A stretch of 64,000 nt of DNA, from positions 1,046,308 through 1,110,307 of the forward strand of contig CANKZG010000001.1 of assembly GCA_947488435.1 (NCBI GenBank), in the 5' to 3' direction. Below, piece after piece: positions 33,486 through 43,919 of the stretch; within the stretch, counting starts at the first letter, position 1, and each line of letters opens with the position of its first letter. The position numbers and the translations under genes were made by a program. The notes under the pieces were generated by a model. That model was given only the letters and a program-made list of their open reading frames with translations, ran no database searches and was not told the DNA's origin. This DNA is from an uncultured Flavobacteriaceae bacterium. GTDB lineage: Bacteria; Bacteroidota; Bacteroidia; Flavobacteriales; Flavobacteriaceae.

Positions 33486-33959
33486 TTATTTAGAGCGATT
33501 GATCCATTGAACATCACGTGTGTTTTTTTGCACTGCAACGGCAGCAAAAAGACTTAAGGTAAATGACATACCATAAAATCCTTTTTCACTAAGACTTAAA
33601 TTCGCATTCCATAAGCCTATTATTAAGAGTAAAATAGAAGCTATTGTAGTAAACCAACTAATACCGTAATAGATTTCGGTAACAGGAACACCTTCTTGTT
33701 TGTCGCGCACACTTTTTTGTACAGAGATTACCGAGAATAGTCCAAATAATAAGATAGTAAAGTAGTATCCTTTTTCATTCAACCACATATTTGCATTCCA
33801 TAAGCCAATACAGAAGGAAAGCATTCCAATACATAAGGCGGTCCATGATGCGGAAATAAATGCAGGGGTAGGTTTGCAATTAAAATCATCTTTAACCTTT
33901 AGTTTTTCAGAAGCTTGAAATTTTGTTTCTTTTTTTTCTGGATTCGTTAGATTTTCCAT
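33486..33959 (-). CDS. YiaA/YiaB family inner membrane protein
   Basis: About 157 residues with two repeats of the YiaAB two-helix unit: [20 protein letters not shown] plus [20 protein letters not shown], and [20 protein letters not shown] plus [20 protein letters not shown]. Each is followed by a conserved QK[SN][VT]RD segment. The start at MENLTN (33959) was preferred over the longer ATG at 34073, whose extra 38 residues are not family-like. Function unknown; homologues in enterobacteria are uncharacterised inner-membrane proteins. Confidence 0.88.
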   Translation of the reverse strand: MENLTNPEKKETKFQASEKLKVKDDFNCKPTPAFISASWTALCIGMLSFCIGLWNANMWLNEKGYYFTILLFGLFSVISVQKSVRDKQEGVPVTEIYYGISWFTTIASILLLIIGLWNANLSLSEKGFYGMSFTLSLFAAVAVQKNTRDVQWINRSK

Positions 33960-34111
33960 AATTGATTTTTGTTGATTACAAGCTGTAAAGATGAGGAAGC
34001 ACCTCGTTTTTGAAAATGCAATTTTTCCTAAAAACTTATGATTAAAAAAATAAGTAAAATCATTTTTTATCAATAATAATTATATTTAAGGTAAATTAAA
34101 CTTATGATTTA

Positions 34112-35575
34112 ATGCATACATTAAATGCTATTATAGCAACATTTTCCGAAAGTGAAATTCGTGAGTTCGAGTTATTTCTAGGGAATAAAAACCGAAGAGG
34201 AGATGTTAAAAATATCCGCTTGTTGCGAGCTATTTCCCAAAAAGAACCTGTAGATATCGCACAACATTTGTATAAAACCACGTCTAAGAATGCATATCAC
34301 GCGTTATGTAAACGGATGCAAGATGCGGCGATAGATTTTGTGGCAACTAAAAGTTTTGCCTCCGAAGCCTCCGAAGAGATGGACATTCTTAAACTACTCC
34401 TCGCAAGTCGAGTTTTCTTTGAATATAAGGCTTACAAGATAGGATTTAAAGTGTTGGCCAAAGCCGAAACAAAAGCTTTAAAATTAGATATATACGCTAT
34501 CCTCAATGAAATTTATTATACCAAGATACAATACGCACATCAGCATAAGAAACTGATACTCTCCGATCTAATTTCTGAGGCGCAAACCAACCAGAAATTA
34601 TTTCGACAAGAACAGGAATTGAATATGGCTTATGCAACTATTAAGGCCGCCTTAAGGCAAAAAGAACATAAAGACATCAATTCAATTATTACCACTGCTT
34701 TTTCCAGATTTAATATTGAGATACACGATGCACTAACCTATAAATCTCTTTATAAGTTAATGCATATTACTGCCGAACAAGCACGATTACAAGGGAATTA
34801 TTATACGATTTCCCCATATATGATGGAAATATATGAACGTATAAAAGCGAAAAAAAGTGAGATTCCAAAACATCGATTCTATCATATTGAAATTCTTTAT
34901 TTAATGGCTTTTACAAGCTTTAGGAATAAGGCATTTGAAATGTCCATGGATTTTGTAGAACAAATGGAGGTTGAAATGTATCAGGATAAGCGTCGATTCT
35001 ACAAGCGTTTTTCAGAGAAATTTGTAATCATCAAATCGTTAAATCTAAATTATACAGGAGATTACAAACAAGCGATAAAGCTGCTGCAAACTTTTGAAGA
35101 AGATTCCTTAGAGGCACAATTGAGTCTGGTGATGTGTCATTTTCAACAAGAGAACTATTCGGAAGCGTACCAAATAGTAAAAAAGATGCAACATTCGGAT
35201 ACCTATTATGATAAAAAAGCAGGATGGATATGGACTTTAAAAAAGAGTATTATTGAAATTTTATTATTTATTGAGCAGGATCGTGTTGATTTAGTGCTGA
35301 ATCGCCTAGAACGTTTTAAACGCAATTTTAGTAAGCGATTAATCACAATTAATGAGGAACGCGTGTTGGTGTTTCTAAAATTGGCAAACACCTACTACGA
35401 AAAGCCTAGTGAGGTAGCTTCTGAAAAATTCAAAGATAGGGTCGAAAATTCGTTTGAATGGATTGGAACAGCTCAAGAAGATATTTTTGTGTTGAGTTTT
35501 TATGCTTGGTTAAAATCAAAAATGGAACAACGGAACCTATATGAAACAACCTTAAGTTTGGTACATAACCTTTAA
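34112..35575 (+). CDS. Helical-repeat protein of unknown function
   Basis: A 487-residue protein, almost entirely alpha-helical and rich in Lys, Glu and aromatic residues, without signal peptide or membrane segment. Several segments have TPR/SEL-like spacing (AQLSLVMCHFQQENYSEAYQIVKKMQ, here read as helices of about 34-residue period). The N-terminus is LNAIIATFSESEIREFELFL. I recognise it as a type common in Flavobacteriaceae but without a named function. It stands alone between YiaAB on the other strand and the metalloprotease gene. Confidence 0.7.
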   Translation: MHTLNAIIATFSESEIREFELFLGNKNRRGDVKNIRLLRAISQKEPVDIAQHLYKTTSKNAYHALCKRMQDAAIDFVATKSFASEASEEMDILKLLLASRVFFEYKAYKIGFKVLAKAETKALKLDIYAILNEIYYTKIQYAHQHKKLILSDLISEAQTNQKLFRQEQELNMAYATIKAALRQKEHKDINSIITTAFSRFNIEIHDALTYKSLYKLMHITAEQARLQGNYYTISPYMMEIYERIKAKKSEIPKHRFYHIEILYLMAFTSFRNKAFEMSMDFVEQMEVEMYQDKRRFYKRFSEKFVIIKSLNLNYTGDYKQAIKLLQTFEEDSLEAQLSLVMCHFQQENYSEAYQIVKKMQHSDTYYDKKAGWIWTLKKSIIEILLFIEQDRVDLVLNRLERFKRNFSKRLITINEERVLVFLKLANTYYEKPSEVASEKFKDRVENSFEWIGTAQEDIFVLSFYAWLKSKMEQRNLYETTLSLVHNL

Positions 35576-35752
35576 ATTTAAAATATATGTGTTAAAATTG
35601 CTGAGATTAAAGCAAAAAGAAACCAGGAAAAGAGAATATGAAATCACTAAATACAACCTCATGTTGTATAGGAATAAACAACTGTTAATATTATTTTAAA
35701 ATAAAGGCGATACTCTTGGTTATCACTATTTTCGAACTCTTAAATACTACAA

Positions 35753-38239
35753 ATGAAAAAAATACTTCTACTAGCTATTGTCACTGTTTTTTTAGGACAG
35801 CAACAAAGTTTTTCACAAAATAGAAAAAAGAAAAGTAAGCAGGCTCCCGCACAAAAAGCGCCGCAGAAAAAAGATAAAAATGCTATAAAAAAGTACAATG
35901 AAGTAATCACTAAAAATACAGTTTCGGATAGTGGTTTATTTGTAGTTCATAAGCTTAAAAAGGATCATTTTTACGAGATTCCTTTTAAGATGTTAGAAAA
36001 AGACATGCTATGGGTGAGTAGAATTGCGCAAATCCCAACTGGTTTTGGAGGCGGGTTTTTTAATGCAGGGACTAAAACCAATGAACAAGTGGTGCAGTGG
36101 AAGCGTTTTCAAAACAAAATATTACTTAAAGTAAAATCATATACCAACGTAGCCGATAGTACCAAAGCAATTAGCAACTCAGTGCTGGTTAACAATTACG
36201 AACCAACGCTTTTTGCGTTTGACATAGCGGCATTTAATAATGATTCTACTGCGGTGGTGATTAATGTAACTAAGCTTTTTACTACTGATGTTGTTGCCAT
36301 AAGTGGAATACCGTCACGCTTGCGTCGTAGATATAAAGTAAAACGGTTAGATGCCTCGCGAAGCTTTTTAAATACTATTAAAAGTTTTCCTGAGAACATA
36401 GAAGTAAAACAAGATTTCACCTATATCGCTTCTGAACCTCCGTCGCAATCGGCTACGGAGTCTATTAGTTTGCAAATGAATCAGTCTATGATTCTTTTGC
36501 CGGAAAATCCTATGCAACCACGAATTTATGACCCAAGGGTTGGATTTTTTACCGTAAGCCAATATGATTACGGGAGTGATGCACTTAAGGCAGATCGGAA
36601 AACATATATCCGAAGGTGGCGTTTGGAACCTAAAGATCCCGCTGCCTATGCCCGTGGAGAATTGGTGGAACCAATTAAACCTATTGTATACTATTTAGAC
36701 CCTGGTACTCCAGAGAATTTAAAAGCATATATTAAACAAGGGATCGAAGATTGGCAAAAACCTTTTGAAACCGCAGGTTTTAAAAATGCAATTATTGCTA
36801 AAGATGCCCCTACAAAGGAGGAAGATCCTGAATTTAGTCCAGAAGATATTCGATATTCTGTAGTGCGTTATGTTGCCAGTACCACTAGAAATGCAGTTGG
36901 TCCTAGTGTTTCGGACCCTAGAAGTGGAGAAATTATAGAGAGTGATATTATTTGGTATCATAATCATTTACGCAGCTATCGCAACAGGTATTTATTAGAA
37001 ACGGGGGCTGCAAACCCTAGTGCCAGAACCTTAGATACGCCGGCTACGGAGATTGGAGAAATGATGCGTATGGTTATAGCACACGAAGTTGGCCATGCTC
37101 TGGGTTTCCCACATAACATGGCCGCAAGTTATGCCTACCCTGTGGAATCATATCGAAATGGCTCTTTTACCCAGGAAAATGGAATTGCGGCAAGTATTAT
37201 GGACTATGCGCGCTACAATTATATAGCACAACCAGGAGATGAGAATATTCGTTTTGTTCGACAAATGGGTCCCTATGATCATTATGCGACCAATTGGGGG
37301 TATCGTTTAATCCCAGAGGCAAAATCTGCAGAGGACGAAAAAATCACCTTGAACCAATGGATTTTGGATAAAGTAGATGATCCTAAGTTTAAGTTTGGAC
37401 GACAGTCCAGTCGTTTTGATCCTCAGTCGCAGACAGAAAGTATTGGAAATGATCCAATTGCAGCTAGTAATTATGGGATTAAAAACTTAAAATATGTAGC
37501 TAAAAATTTACCAGAATGGACTTCTGATGCAACAAACAATTATCAAGATTTGGAGGAATTATATGGAGAATTATTGGGTGTGTACAGTAGGTATTCAGGT
37601 CATGTGGTGACTAATATAGGAGGAGTATATGAAAATATTAAAAATCCAGATCAAGATGGAATTGTGTATACGCATTTAGACAGAGATTCTCAAAAGGCTT
37701 CCATGCAATGGATACAACAAAATATTTTTAAAACACAAACTTGGCTTCTTAATAAAGAAATTTTACAAAATATAGATCATGCCGGATACTTTGAGCGTTA
37801 TAGACGTGTGCAAACTAGACATTTAAACAGTCTACTTAGCTTTGATCGCATAGGACGACTTATAGATGCAGAAACAATAAACAATGAATATTATACTGCC
37901 TTAGCGTTTTTTAGAGATTTAAGAAGAGGTATATGGAGTGAGGTTACACAAGGGAAAAATGTGGAGATTTATAGACGTAACCTACAACGTAGCTATCTAG
38001 ATCGTATGGAATATTTGATGACTGAGGATGCTCCGGTCAATAGATTTAGAAGAGCTGGATTTGAAGGCTTTTTAAGTTATAATGCAAATACTTCTGATGT
38101 GAGATCGTTGGTGCGAGGGGAATTAAAAACGTTACGAGGGCAATTACGAAATGCCCTAAATGGAACTATAAATACAAATTCTCGTTATCATTATGAGGAC
38201 GCAATAGCGCGGATTGATCGCATTTTAGAGCCAAAATAA
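35753..38239 (+). CDS. Secreted zinc-dependent metalloprotease (DUF5117/DUF5118 type)
   Basis: An 828-residue protein with a signal peptide (ILLLAIVTVFLGQQQSFSQ) and a lysine-rich linker. The N-terminal DUF5118/5117 region includes KDMLWVSRIAQIPTGFGGGF. The metzincin-like zinc site is HEVGHALGFPHN with H444, E445, H448 and H454, followed by the SIMDYARYN Met-turn. The C-terminal region is the DUF4953-like helical part, with conserved EELYGELLGVYSRYSGHVV. Such proteases are abundant in marine Bacteroidetes and probably digest proteins in the periplasm or outside the cell. No T9SS C-terminal domain was seen. Confidence 0.92.
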   Translation: MKKILLLAIVTVFLGQQQSFSQNRKKKSKQAPAQKAPQKKDKNAIKKYNEVITKNTVSDSGLFVVHKLKKDHFYEIPFKMLEKDMLWVSRIAQIPTGFGGGFFNAGTKTNEQVVQWKRFQNKILLKVKSYTNVADSTKAISNSVLVNNYEPTLFAFDIAAFNNDSTAVVINVTKLFTTDVVAISGIPSRLRRRYKVKRLDASRSFLNTIKSFPENIEVKQDFTYIASEPPSQSATESISLQMNQSMILLPENPMQPRIYDPRVGFFTVSQYDYGSDALKADRKTYIRRWRLEPKDPAAYARGELVEPIKPIVYYLDPGTPENLKAYIKQGIEDWQKPFETAGFKNAIIAKDAPTKEEDPEFSPEDIRYSVVRYVASTTRNAVGPSVSDPRSGEIIESDIIWYHNHLRSYRNRYLLETGAANPSARTLDTPATEIGEMMRMVIAHEVGHALGFPHNMAASYAYPVESYRNGSFTQENGIAASIMDYARYNYIAQPGDENIRFVRQMGPYDHYATNWGYRLIPEAKSAEDEKITLNQWILDKVDDPKFKFGRQSSRFDPQSQTESIGNDPIAASNYGIKNLKYVAKNLPEWTSDATNNYQDLEELYGELLGVYSRYSGHVVTNIGGVYENIKNPDQDGIVYTHLDRDSQKASMQWIQQNIFKTQTWLLNKEILQNIDHAGYFERYRRVQTRHLNSLLSFDRIGRLIDAETINNEYYTALAFFRDLRRGIWSEVTQGKNVEIYRRNLQRSYLDRMEYLMTEDAPVNRFRRAGFEGFLSYNANTSDVRSLVRGELKTLRGQLRNALNGTINTNSRYHYEDAIARIDRILEPK

Positions 38240-38249
38240 GGTGTTGATC

Positions 38250-38954
38250 TTAGTTGTTGAGTAGATCTACACCTAGAAACGAATCATCCTTATTGTAGAA
38301 CCATTTACGAGTTTTGGGCATTTTTATGCCCGAAACTTCTTCAAGACCTTCTAAAAGGATGTATTCTCCATCATTTTTTGTTTCATCGTGATAAAATTGA
38401 TAAACCTCCATGGCATACGTGCTAGGATCAAAATAAAAATACCAAATATCTTCTCCCACATCCTCTGAGTATGTTGCTTTAAGTACTAAATATTTTTTTC
38501 CTTTAAAAGTTTTTAGGGTAACCTTGGGATCTATTATAGTACCCTTATCCTTTAGTTTCATAGGTAAACCGTATAAATAGGTATAATAGTTTTTCATGGT
38601 GTTTGCCCGTTCACAACTAATGTTATGCTGTTTTTTATCTGCTTCAGAAATAGTAGTATTCCCGTTAAGTGCCAGTTTACAGGCGTCTTTATGCAAGGTT
38701 TGTGTTACAGTTGTACCATTTCGGGTAACATTTAGATAAAAATACTGTTTTGGGAAATCCATATGGATGTTACTTATACGATCTTCCTTATTAGGAATTT
38801 GCATAGTAACCGCAAATTCACCTTTAAAATTTACCCATGAACCGTTTGGATCATGAAATGCTATGGCTTTGTCAAGAAGTTCTACTCCTGTTAGTTGCTG
38901 TGCTATAACAAACGTACTTCCTAGAAAAAAGAAAATTAAAAGTCGAATGAACAT
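38250..38954 (-). CDS. DUF6503-like periplasmic protein
   Basis: A 234-residue protein with a signal peptide (LIFFFLGSTFVIAQQ). The mature part begins LTGVELLDKAIAFHDPNGSW, then forms a beta-rich LolA-like domain with FKGEFAVTMQIPNKEDRISN, LYGLPMKLKDKGTIIDPKV and MEVYQFYHDETKNDGEYILL. This layout fits the flavobacterial DUF6503 family, whose function is unknown; a lipid or hydrophobic ligand carrier is only a fold-based guess. It is convergent with the metalloprotease gene (10-base gap). Confidence 0.75.
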   Translation of the reverse strand: MFIRLLIFFFLGSTFVIAQQLTGVELLDKAIAFHDPNGSWVNFKGEFAVTMQIPNKEDRISNIHMDFPKQYFYLNVTRNGTTVTQTLHKDACKLALNGNTTISEADKKQHNISCERANTMKNYYTYLYGLPMKLKDKGTIIDPKVTLKTFKGKKYLVLKATYSEDVGEDIWYFYFDPSTYAMEVYQFYHDETKNDGEYILLEGLEEVSGIKMPKTRKWFYNKDDSFLGVDLLNN

Positions 38955-39154
38955 AATATGGGCTATTAGATGAGCAGTCGTGTTGTGAAGTGTGAAACTA
39001 CTAAATATATTGGAAATCTTAAAAAAGTGTAGGTAAAGATGGGTACTACATTACCTTAGATTGATATTGAGAGTTTTTTATTTGATCTATTTTGGTAGTA
39101 CTTTTATGGCAATTAAGAATAAGGTAGTTAATGCTAAAATAAAGAGCCTATATC

Positions 39155-40276
39155 ATGTCTGGAAAAAGTAATTTGAAAGAAGTAGCATTCCTTTTTTTTA
39201 AATTGGGGAGCATTGCGTTTGGAGGACCAGCAGCACATATCGCAATGATGGAAGACGAGGTGGTCAAAAAAAGAAAGTGGATGACCCAAGAACATTTTCT
39301 GGATTTGATGGGCGCAACGAATTTGATTCCAGGCCCAAACTCAACTGAAATGACGATGCATTGTGGTTATGAAAGAGCAGGTTGGAAAGGACTCTTTGTG
39401 GCGGGTTTTTGTTTTATCTTCCCTGCAGTAATTATAACTGCTTTTTTTGCTTGGGGATATCAAGAATACGGAAAACTACCTGAGGTTACACCTTTTATTT
39501 ATGGGATTAAACCTGCTGTAATTGCTATCATTGCCATGGCGGCATATCGCTTAGGGAAAAAGGCTGTTAAAAGTACACAACTTGCTGTTTTAGGAGCAGT
39601 AGCCCTAGTAGCTTGCTTTTTTGGGGTGAATGAAATTATTGTTTTATTTGGTTGTGGGTTTTTGGCTTTGATACTTTATTTCTTTACCCAAAAAAACTCG
39701 CATTTAAGTGTTTTTCTTCCTTTACTATGGATGCAAGAAATTCCTTTGACTAAAATTACGAACTTCAAGATCGGACTTACGTTCTTAAAAATAGGTGCAA
39801 TTTTGTATGGGAGTGGTTATGTGCTATTTGCTTTTTTGGATGCGGAGTTGGTTGGTAATGGATGGCTTTCACGCCAGGAATTAATTGATGCTGTGGCTAT
39901 AGGTCAAATAACACCGGGGCCTGTATTATCTACTGCTACCTTTATAGGTTGGCAAATGAACGGGTTAGAAGGAGCATTGGTTGCAACCCTTGGAATATTT
40001 CTTCCCTCTTTTCTATTTGTTTTATTATTGAATCCTATAATCCCGAAAATGCGAAAATCCAAACCTGTTGGAAAATTTTTGGATGGAGTGAATGTAGCAG
40101 CAGTAGCACTTATTGTTGCTGTTTGTTTTGCTATAGGAAAAGAAACAATAATGGATGGACGAACCTTAATAATTACACTAGCAAGTTTTGCTGTTGTCTT
40201 TTTCTTCAAAAAAGTCAACAATGGACTAATCGTGCTTGGCGGTGCCATTTTGGGGTATTTTTTAAGCCTATTTTAA
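39155..40276 (+). CDS. Chromate transporter (ChrA family)
   Basis: A 373-residue inner membrane protein with two homologous CHR domains. Each begins with a hydrophobic stretch and a G-G-P or P-G motif: FKLGSIAFGGPAAHIAMMED and DLMGATNLIPGPNSTEMTMH in the first half, KIGAILYGSGYVLFAFLDAE and DAVAIGQITPGPVLSTATFI in the second. Long-chain ChrA proteins export chromate and give resistance. In organisms without chromate exposure the natural substrate may be another oxyanion. A bidirectional terminator lies right after the stop. Confidence 0.9.
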   Translation: MSGKSNLKEVAFLFFKLGSIAFGGPAAHIAMMEDEVVKKRKWMTQEHFLDLMGATNLIPGPNSTEMTMHCGYERAGWKGLFVAGFCFIFPAVIITAFFAWGYQEYGKLPEVTPFIYGIKPAVIAIIAMAAYRLGKKAVKSTQLAVLGAVALVACFFGVNEIIVLFGCGFLALILYFFTQKNSHLSVFLPLLWMQEIPLTKITNFKIGLTFLKIGAILYGSGYVLFAFLDAELVGNGWLSRQELIDAVAIGQITPGPVLSTATFIGWQMNGLEGALVATLGIFLPSFLFVLLLNPIIPKMRKSKPVGKFLDGVNVAAVALIVAVCFAIGKETIMDGRTLIITLASFAVVFFFKKVNNGLIVLGGAILGYFLSLF

Positions 40277-40280
40277 AAGA

Positions 40281-40309
40281 AAAAGCCAACTTGATACAAG
40301 TTGGCTTTT
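40281..40309. terminator. Bidirectional intrinsic terminator between chrA and the PiT gene
   Basis: Perfect 13-bp stem AAAAGCCAACTTG (40281-40293) with 40297-40309, 3-base loop, with T runs on both strands. It serves the two convergent genes. Confidence 0.9.
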
Positions 40310-40336
40310 ATCGTTAAATCAAGAAACGATTCCTAA

Positions 40337-42634
40337 TTATTCTGTTTCCGGCAAAGTAGCAGGAGGTATAGAACTGTCATGTTCCATATAATACAATTCC
40401 AATAAATTCATTGTTGCGGTCATCAAATCCTTAGTTTCCAATAGTAATGAGAAATACAAGGTTGTATTTTTAGGACTTGATTCTTCCGTTCGAGTTCTTG
40501 CAACTTGTTTTTGAATCTTTTGGGATACAAGATCAAATAAAGCCTGTTTATTATTTAGCACAACCCCAATTTCCTCAAAAGATCGGTTGTCAAAAGCTTT
40601 GGAAGTTTTGTTCAGTAAAATTTCTAATTCCGCATCAATTTCTTTGAGTTCCTTAATTTGATTATACTTAAGCTTTTTGTGATTGTTATTAATATGTTTG
40701 TGACTTATTTTAGTAATATATTCCAGAGATTGAGCCATATCTTGCAAATACCCTAGAATGTTGATATAAAAGTTACTCGCGCCAACACTAGCTTCGTCTA
40801 AGTTTTTAATAAAATAAAAGATATTATCTCTTAAATCGTCTATTTCTGTAGAGAGTTTTACAACTCCTTTTTTGTTCTTTTTAAGCTGGTCTAGATCCTG
40901 TCTTCCTAAACCATCTATGGTATTGGTATAAAGTTTATTGGATCTTTTTACAACCGCAGAAATATTACTAGCACTTTCTTCAATTACACCTTGTATGGAA
41001 CTACTTTCAGATTTACGAAGACTGTCTTCATCTCTAATTTCCTTAGTTTTTTTACGATGTGAAATAAAGTTTCTCGCCAATAACAATACGGCGCTAAATA
41101 GTAGTATAGCAATGGCAGCACCTTTTCCAAAACTGATAAGGGTAAGGATGATTCCCGAAACGGTAAAGGCAATTATTGCAGTCATGAACCAGCCTCCGAT
41201 TACATTTAAAACACCGGCCACGCGATAAACCGCACTTTCTGCACCCCATGCTCTATCGGCAAGTGATGTACCCATGGCAACCATAAATGTTACATAGGTG
41301 GTAGATAGCGGTAGCTTATAGGAGGTTGCAATGGAAATTAAAATCCCCGCAACCATCAAGTTAACAGCGGCACGAACCATATCAAAAGCAGGAAGTTGAT
41401 GAACTTTGTCTTTAGATAAGGCAATTGTAGGGGTATTAAATTGTGTATTAATTTTTGCCTTAAGGGTATCAGGCAACATTGTTGAAACCCATGCCGATAC
41501 TCCAGAACTAAAGCGCACTAAACCTCGAGACAGGAAATTGGGTTGAAAACGCTCTTTAGTTTCACTTTGACTAGATAGATCAAGTGATGTTTTAACTACG
41601 TTTTTTGCTTTACTTGAAAACCAAAGTGTAATTACCATTACAAAACCTGCAACTAGTAAAAGAAGTGTTGGGGTGGGGACTTTTTTTGATAAGACGTCCA
41701 TGCTAAATTGAGAAGCTTCAACTCCCGAAGCCATCCAAGCTTCATAGGACTGCCAAGCGGCTATGGGAACCCCAATAAAGTTTACCAGATCATTTCCGGC
41801 AAAGGCTAAGGCTAATGCAAAAGTACCGACACCTATAATAAGTTTATAAATATTGGTTTTCGTGAAACTCACCAAAATATACGAAAGGATAGACCAAAAA
41901 ATAAAATTCACAACAACAATCGGAAATACCTGAGCTTCAAGAAAATCTTTAATCTTCATTCCTCCAATGATGTCAAAACTTTCGCTGGCATATGGTGTTC
42001 CTTTAATTCCTTTCATTAGGATAAAATACATAATCGCCGAAAGTGCGACACCCCCAAACAAGGCTCCTACCCATTTTGCTTTTTTCTGGAAATCATAGGA
42101 AAGTAACAATCGTGAAATCCATTGCACTATAGCACCAATGGAAAAAGCAACCACCACCGATAGTAAAATTCCCAGGATTATTTCTGTAGCTTTAGTGGTA
42201 TTGATATAACTAACCACGTCAGCAAAATTCCCTCCATCTGCGGCTATTTTTATAAGTGCCATCGCTACTGCAGCTCCTAATAATTCAAAAACAATGGATA
42301 CCGTTGTTGAAGTAGGCATCCCTAAAGTATTGAAGAAATCTAATAACAAGATATCGGTGATCATAACCGCCATGAATATGAACATGATCTCATTAAAATA
42401 AAATTCTCCAGGATTAAAAATCCCTTTCCGTGCAACTTCCATTAAACCACTTGAAAATATAGCGCCACTGGCAATACCAATACTGGCTACAATCATTATA
42501 GTTTTGAAAGAAATAGCCTTAGAGCCTATCGCAGAATTTAAAAAATTCACTGCATCATTACTCACCCCGACTACTAAATCCGCTATAGCTAAAACCGCTA
42601 GCGCAATTATCATTAATAAGTAAATATTATCCAT
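40337..42634 (-). CDS. Inorganic phosphate transporter, PiT family, with PhoU-like C-terminal domain
   Basis: A 765-residue inner membrane protein. The two PiT signatures are GVSNDAVNFLNSAIGSKAIS near residue 25 and FAGNDLVNFIGVPIAAWQSY in the middle, in a body of about 11 helices. After roughly residue 545 a soluble helical region begins (STEIDDLRDNIFYFIKNLDE, HKHINNNHKKLKYNQIKELK), resembling PhoU/DUF47 proteins that regulate phosphate uptake. Fused PiT-PhoU-like proteins are usual in Bacteroidetes. It is cotranscribed after the porin (75-base gap), giving an outer- plus inner-membrane phosphate uptake unit. Confidence 0.93.
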   Translation of the reverse strand: MDNIYLLMIIALAVLAIADLVVGVSNDAVNFLNSAIGSKAISFKTIMIVASIGIASGAIFSSGLMEVARKGIFNPGEFYFNEIMFIFMAVMITDILLLDFFNTLGMPTSTTVSIVFELLGAAVAMALIKIAADGGNFADVVSYINTTKATEIILGILLSVVVAFSIGAIVQWISRLLLSYDFQKKAKWVGALFGGVALSAIMYFILMKGIKGTPYASESFDIIGGMKIKDFLEAQVFPIVVVNFIFWSILSYILVSFTKTNIYKLIIGVGTFALALAFAGNDLVNFIGVPIAAWQSYEAWMASGVEASQFSMDVLSKKVPTPTLLLLVAGFVMVITLWFSSKAKNVVKTSLDLSSQSETKERFQPNFLSRGLVRFSSGVSAWVSTMLPDTLKAKINTQFNTPTIALSKDKVHQLPAFDMVRAAVNLMVAGILISIATSYKLPLSTTYVTFMVAMGTSLADRAWGAESAVYRVAGVLNVIGGWFMTAIIAFTVSGIILTLISFGKGAAIAILLFSAVLLLARNFISHRKKTKEIRDEDSLRKSESSSIQGVIEESASNISAVVKRSNKLYTNTIDGLGRQDLDQLKKNKKGVVKLSTEIDDLRDNIFYFIKNLDEASVGASNFYINILGYLQDMAQSLEYITKISHKHINNNHKKLKYNQIKELKEIDAELEILLNKTSKAFDNRSFEEIGVVLNNKQALFDLVSQKIQKQVARTRTEESSPKNTTLYFSLLLETKDLMTATMNLLELYYMEHDSSIPPATLPETE

Positions 42635-42709
42635 AATCTTCCGTATAATTCAATTTGCAAATATCTATAGCGTAACACTTTACAATGTTACCTAAAGGTT
42701 ATTATTTAA

Positions 42710-43915
42710 CTAGAAATGAATATCAAACTGCAAGCGATACATCAACTGATCTGTACCACTATTTACAGAAAGATAACTTAAATCTGTTTGTACTTTTAAT
42801 TTATGACCTACAATAAACTTAGATAATCCTAAGGTAAATTGATCTTCAGGACTACTTCCGGTAATTGCCTCATCCAATTCAATATTGGTGTATCGTGCTG
42901 CGAGCTCCCAATTGTTTTTAAACGCATACCCCATTTGTAGGTTCAGGCCATCCCCAACTTGAACGACATCACCGGTTTCGGTACCATCTGAATTTAAAGC
43001 AATAGGAGCATCGGCATCTCTATGTGCATATTCCCCCATAAAGGAAAAACCGTTGTACTTGAATACAGCATCCAAAAAGAAAGTGCTAATGTCAGTTTCA
43101 TGAAAACCAACATCATTAAATAAAAAAGACCCTAAATTACTTCTACTTCGTACCGCGTCTTGATTAAGATCGTAGGTTGCGGCAAGCATTAGTTTTGGAG
43201 TTGGGTGTCGTTCGAGATCACTACCCGTATAATCTCCTTTTCCTTTAAACTTTCCAAAAGGGAGTACTTCCAATCGTGCTGTATATTGATGGCCTCCTAA
43301 ATTACCTGTAGTAATGTTACGCCCTTCCCCTTGAGAGATTGCGATTTTTTCCCGAATTAAAAAATTATCGGATACATTTATGTGATGCCGCAATTGTATG
43401 CCAAGATCACGATCTATGTTAAACCTACTATTTACAAGGGAGCGATCTACCAATTGAAGGTCTCCAGAAGAAATTACACGTTCTACGTTTCCAGGAAGTT
43501 TCGTTTGACCTACCCACAATTCAAAATTCTCATAGAAGTTCCACATGACTACCGCATCTAGAATATAGCGTGGAGCATTATTGGTAAACTGATTAGCACC
43601 TGAAATATCTCGATTTGAAAGACCCAACTCTATTTTATATTTCAGCTTAGGCGTGTATGCAAAACCATCAAACTTTAAACGTGCTCTTCGAACTAAAAAA
43701 TTGGATTCAGGATCAACCAAACCTCCATCATTACCTTCTTGCCAGTTTACAATGGTTAAGAATTGCATTCTGGTAGCAATTTTCATGCTCCAGGTGCTAT
43801 CTTTGCCCACTAAATTAAATAATCCTTTACCAAATCTGGGAGCGTTTGTTTCCTGAGAATGAGATAAATAGAAGGCGCATAAGGCTAGCGCCAGAGTAGA
43901 AAACTTAAGTTTCAT
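42710..43915 (-). CDS. Phosphate-selective porin (OprP/OprO-type)
   Basis: A 401-residue outer membrane beta-barrel protein with a signal peptide (STLALALCAFYLSHSQ). Porin features: ATRMQFLTIVNWQEGND, RRARLKFDGFAYTPKLKYKI, NFELWVGQTKLPGNVERVIS, RDLGIQLRHHINVSDN and a C-terminal strand ending in the aromatic residue (LQFDIHF). Together with the downstream PiT gene this points to phosphate entry through the outer membrane. The leader region upstream carries an intrinsic terminator and a 16-bp inverted repeat that reaches to within 5 bases of the start codon (see 43916-44301), so regulated read-through or translation is possible. Confidence 0.9.
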   Translation of the reverse strand: MKLKFSTLALALCAFYLSHSQETNAPRFGKGLFNLVGKDSTWSMKIATRMQFLTIVNWQEGNDGGLVDPESNFLVRRARLKFDGFAYTPKLKYKIELGLSNRDISGANQFTNNAPRYILDAVVMWNFYENFELWVGQTKLPGNVERVISSGDLQLVDRSLVNSRFNIDRDLGIQLRHHINVSDNFLIREKIAISQGEGRNITTGNLGGHQYTARLEVLPFGKFKGKGDYTGSDLERHPTPKLMLAATYDLNQDAVRSRSNLGSFLFNDVGFHETDISTFFLDAVFKYNGFSFMGEYAHRDADAPIALNSDGTETGDVVQVGDGLNLQMGYAFKNNWELAARYTNIELDEAITGSSPEDQFTLGLSKFIVGHKLKVQTDLSYLSVNSGTDQLMYRLQFDIHF

Positions 43916-43919
43916 TAAT

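Noticed and set aside
33960-34073. Longer start for the YiaAB protein
   Set aside because: The added 38 residues are not conserved in type, and MENLTN fits the usual short soluble N-terminus.
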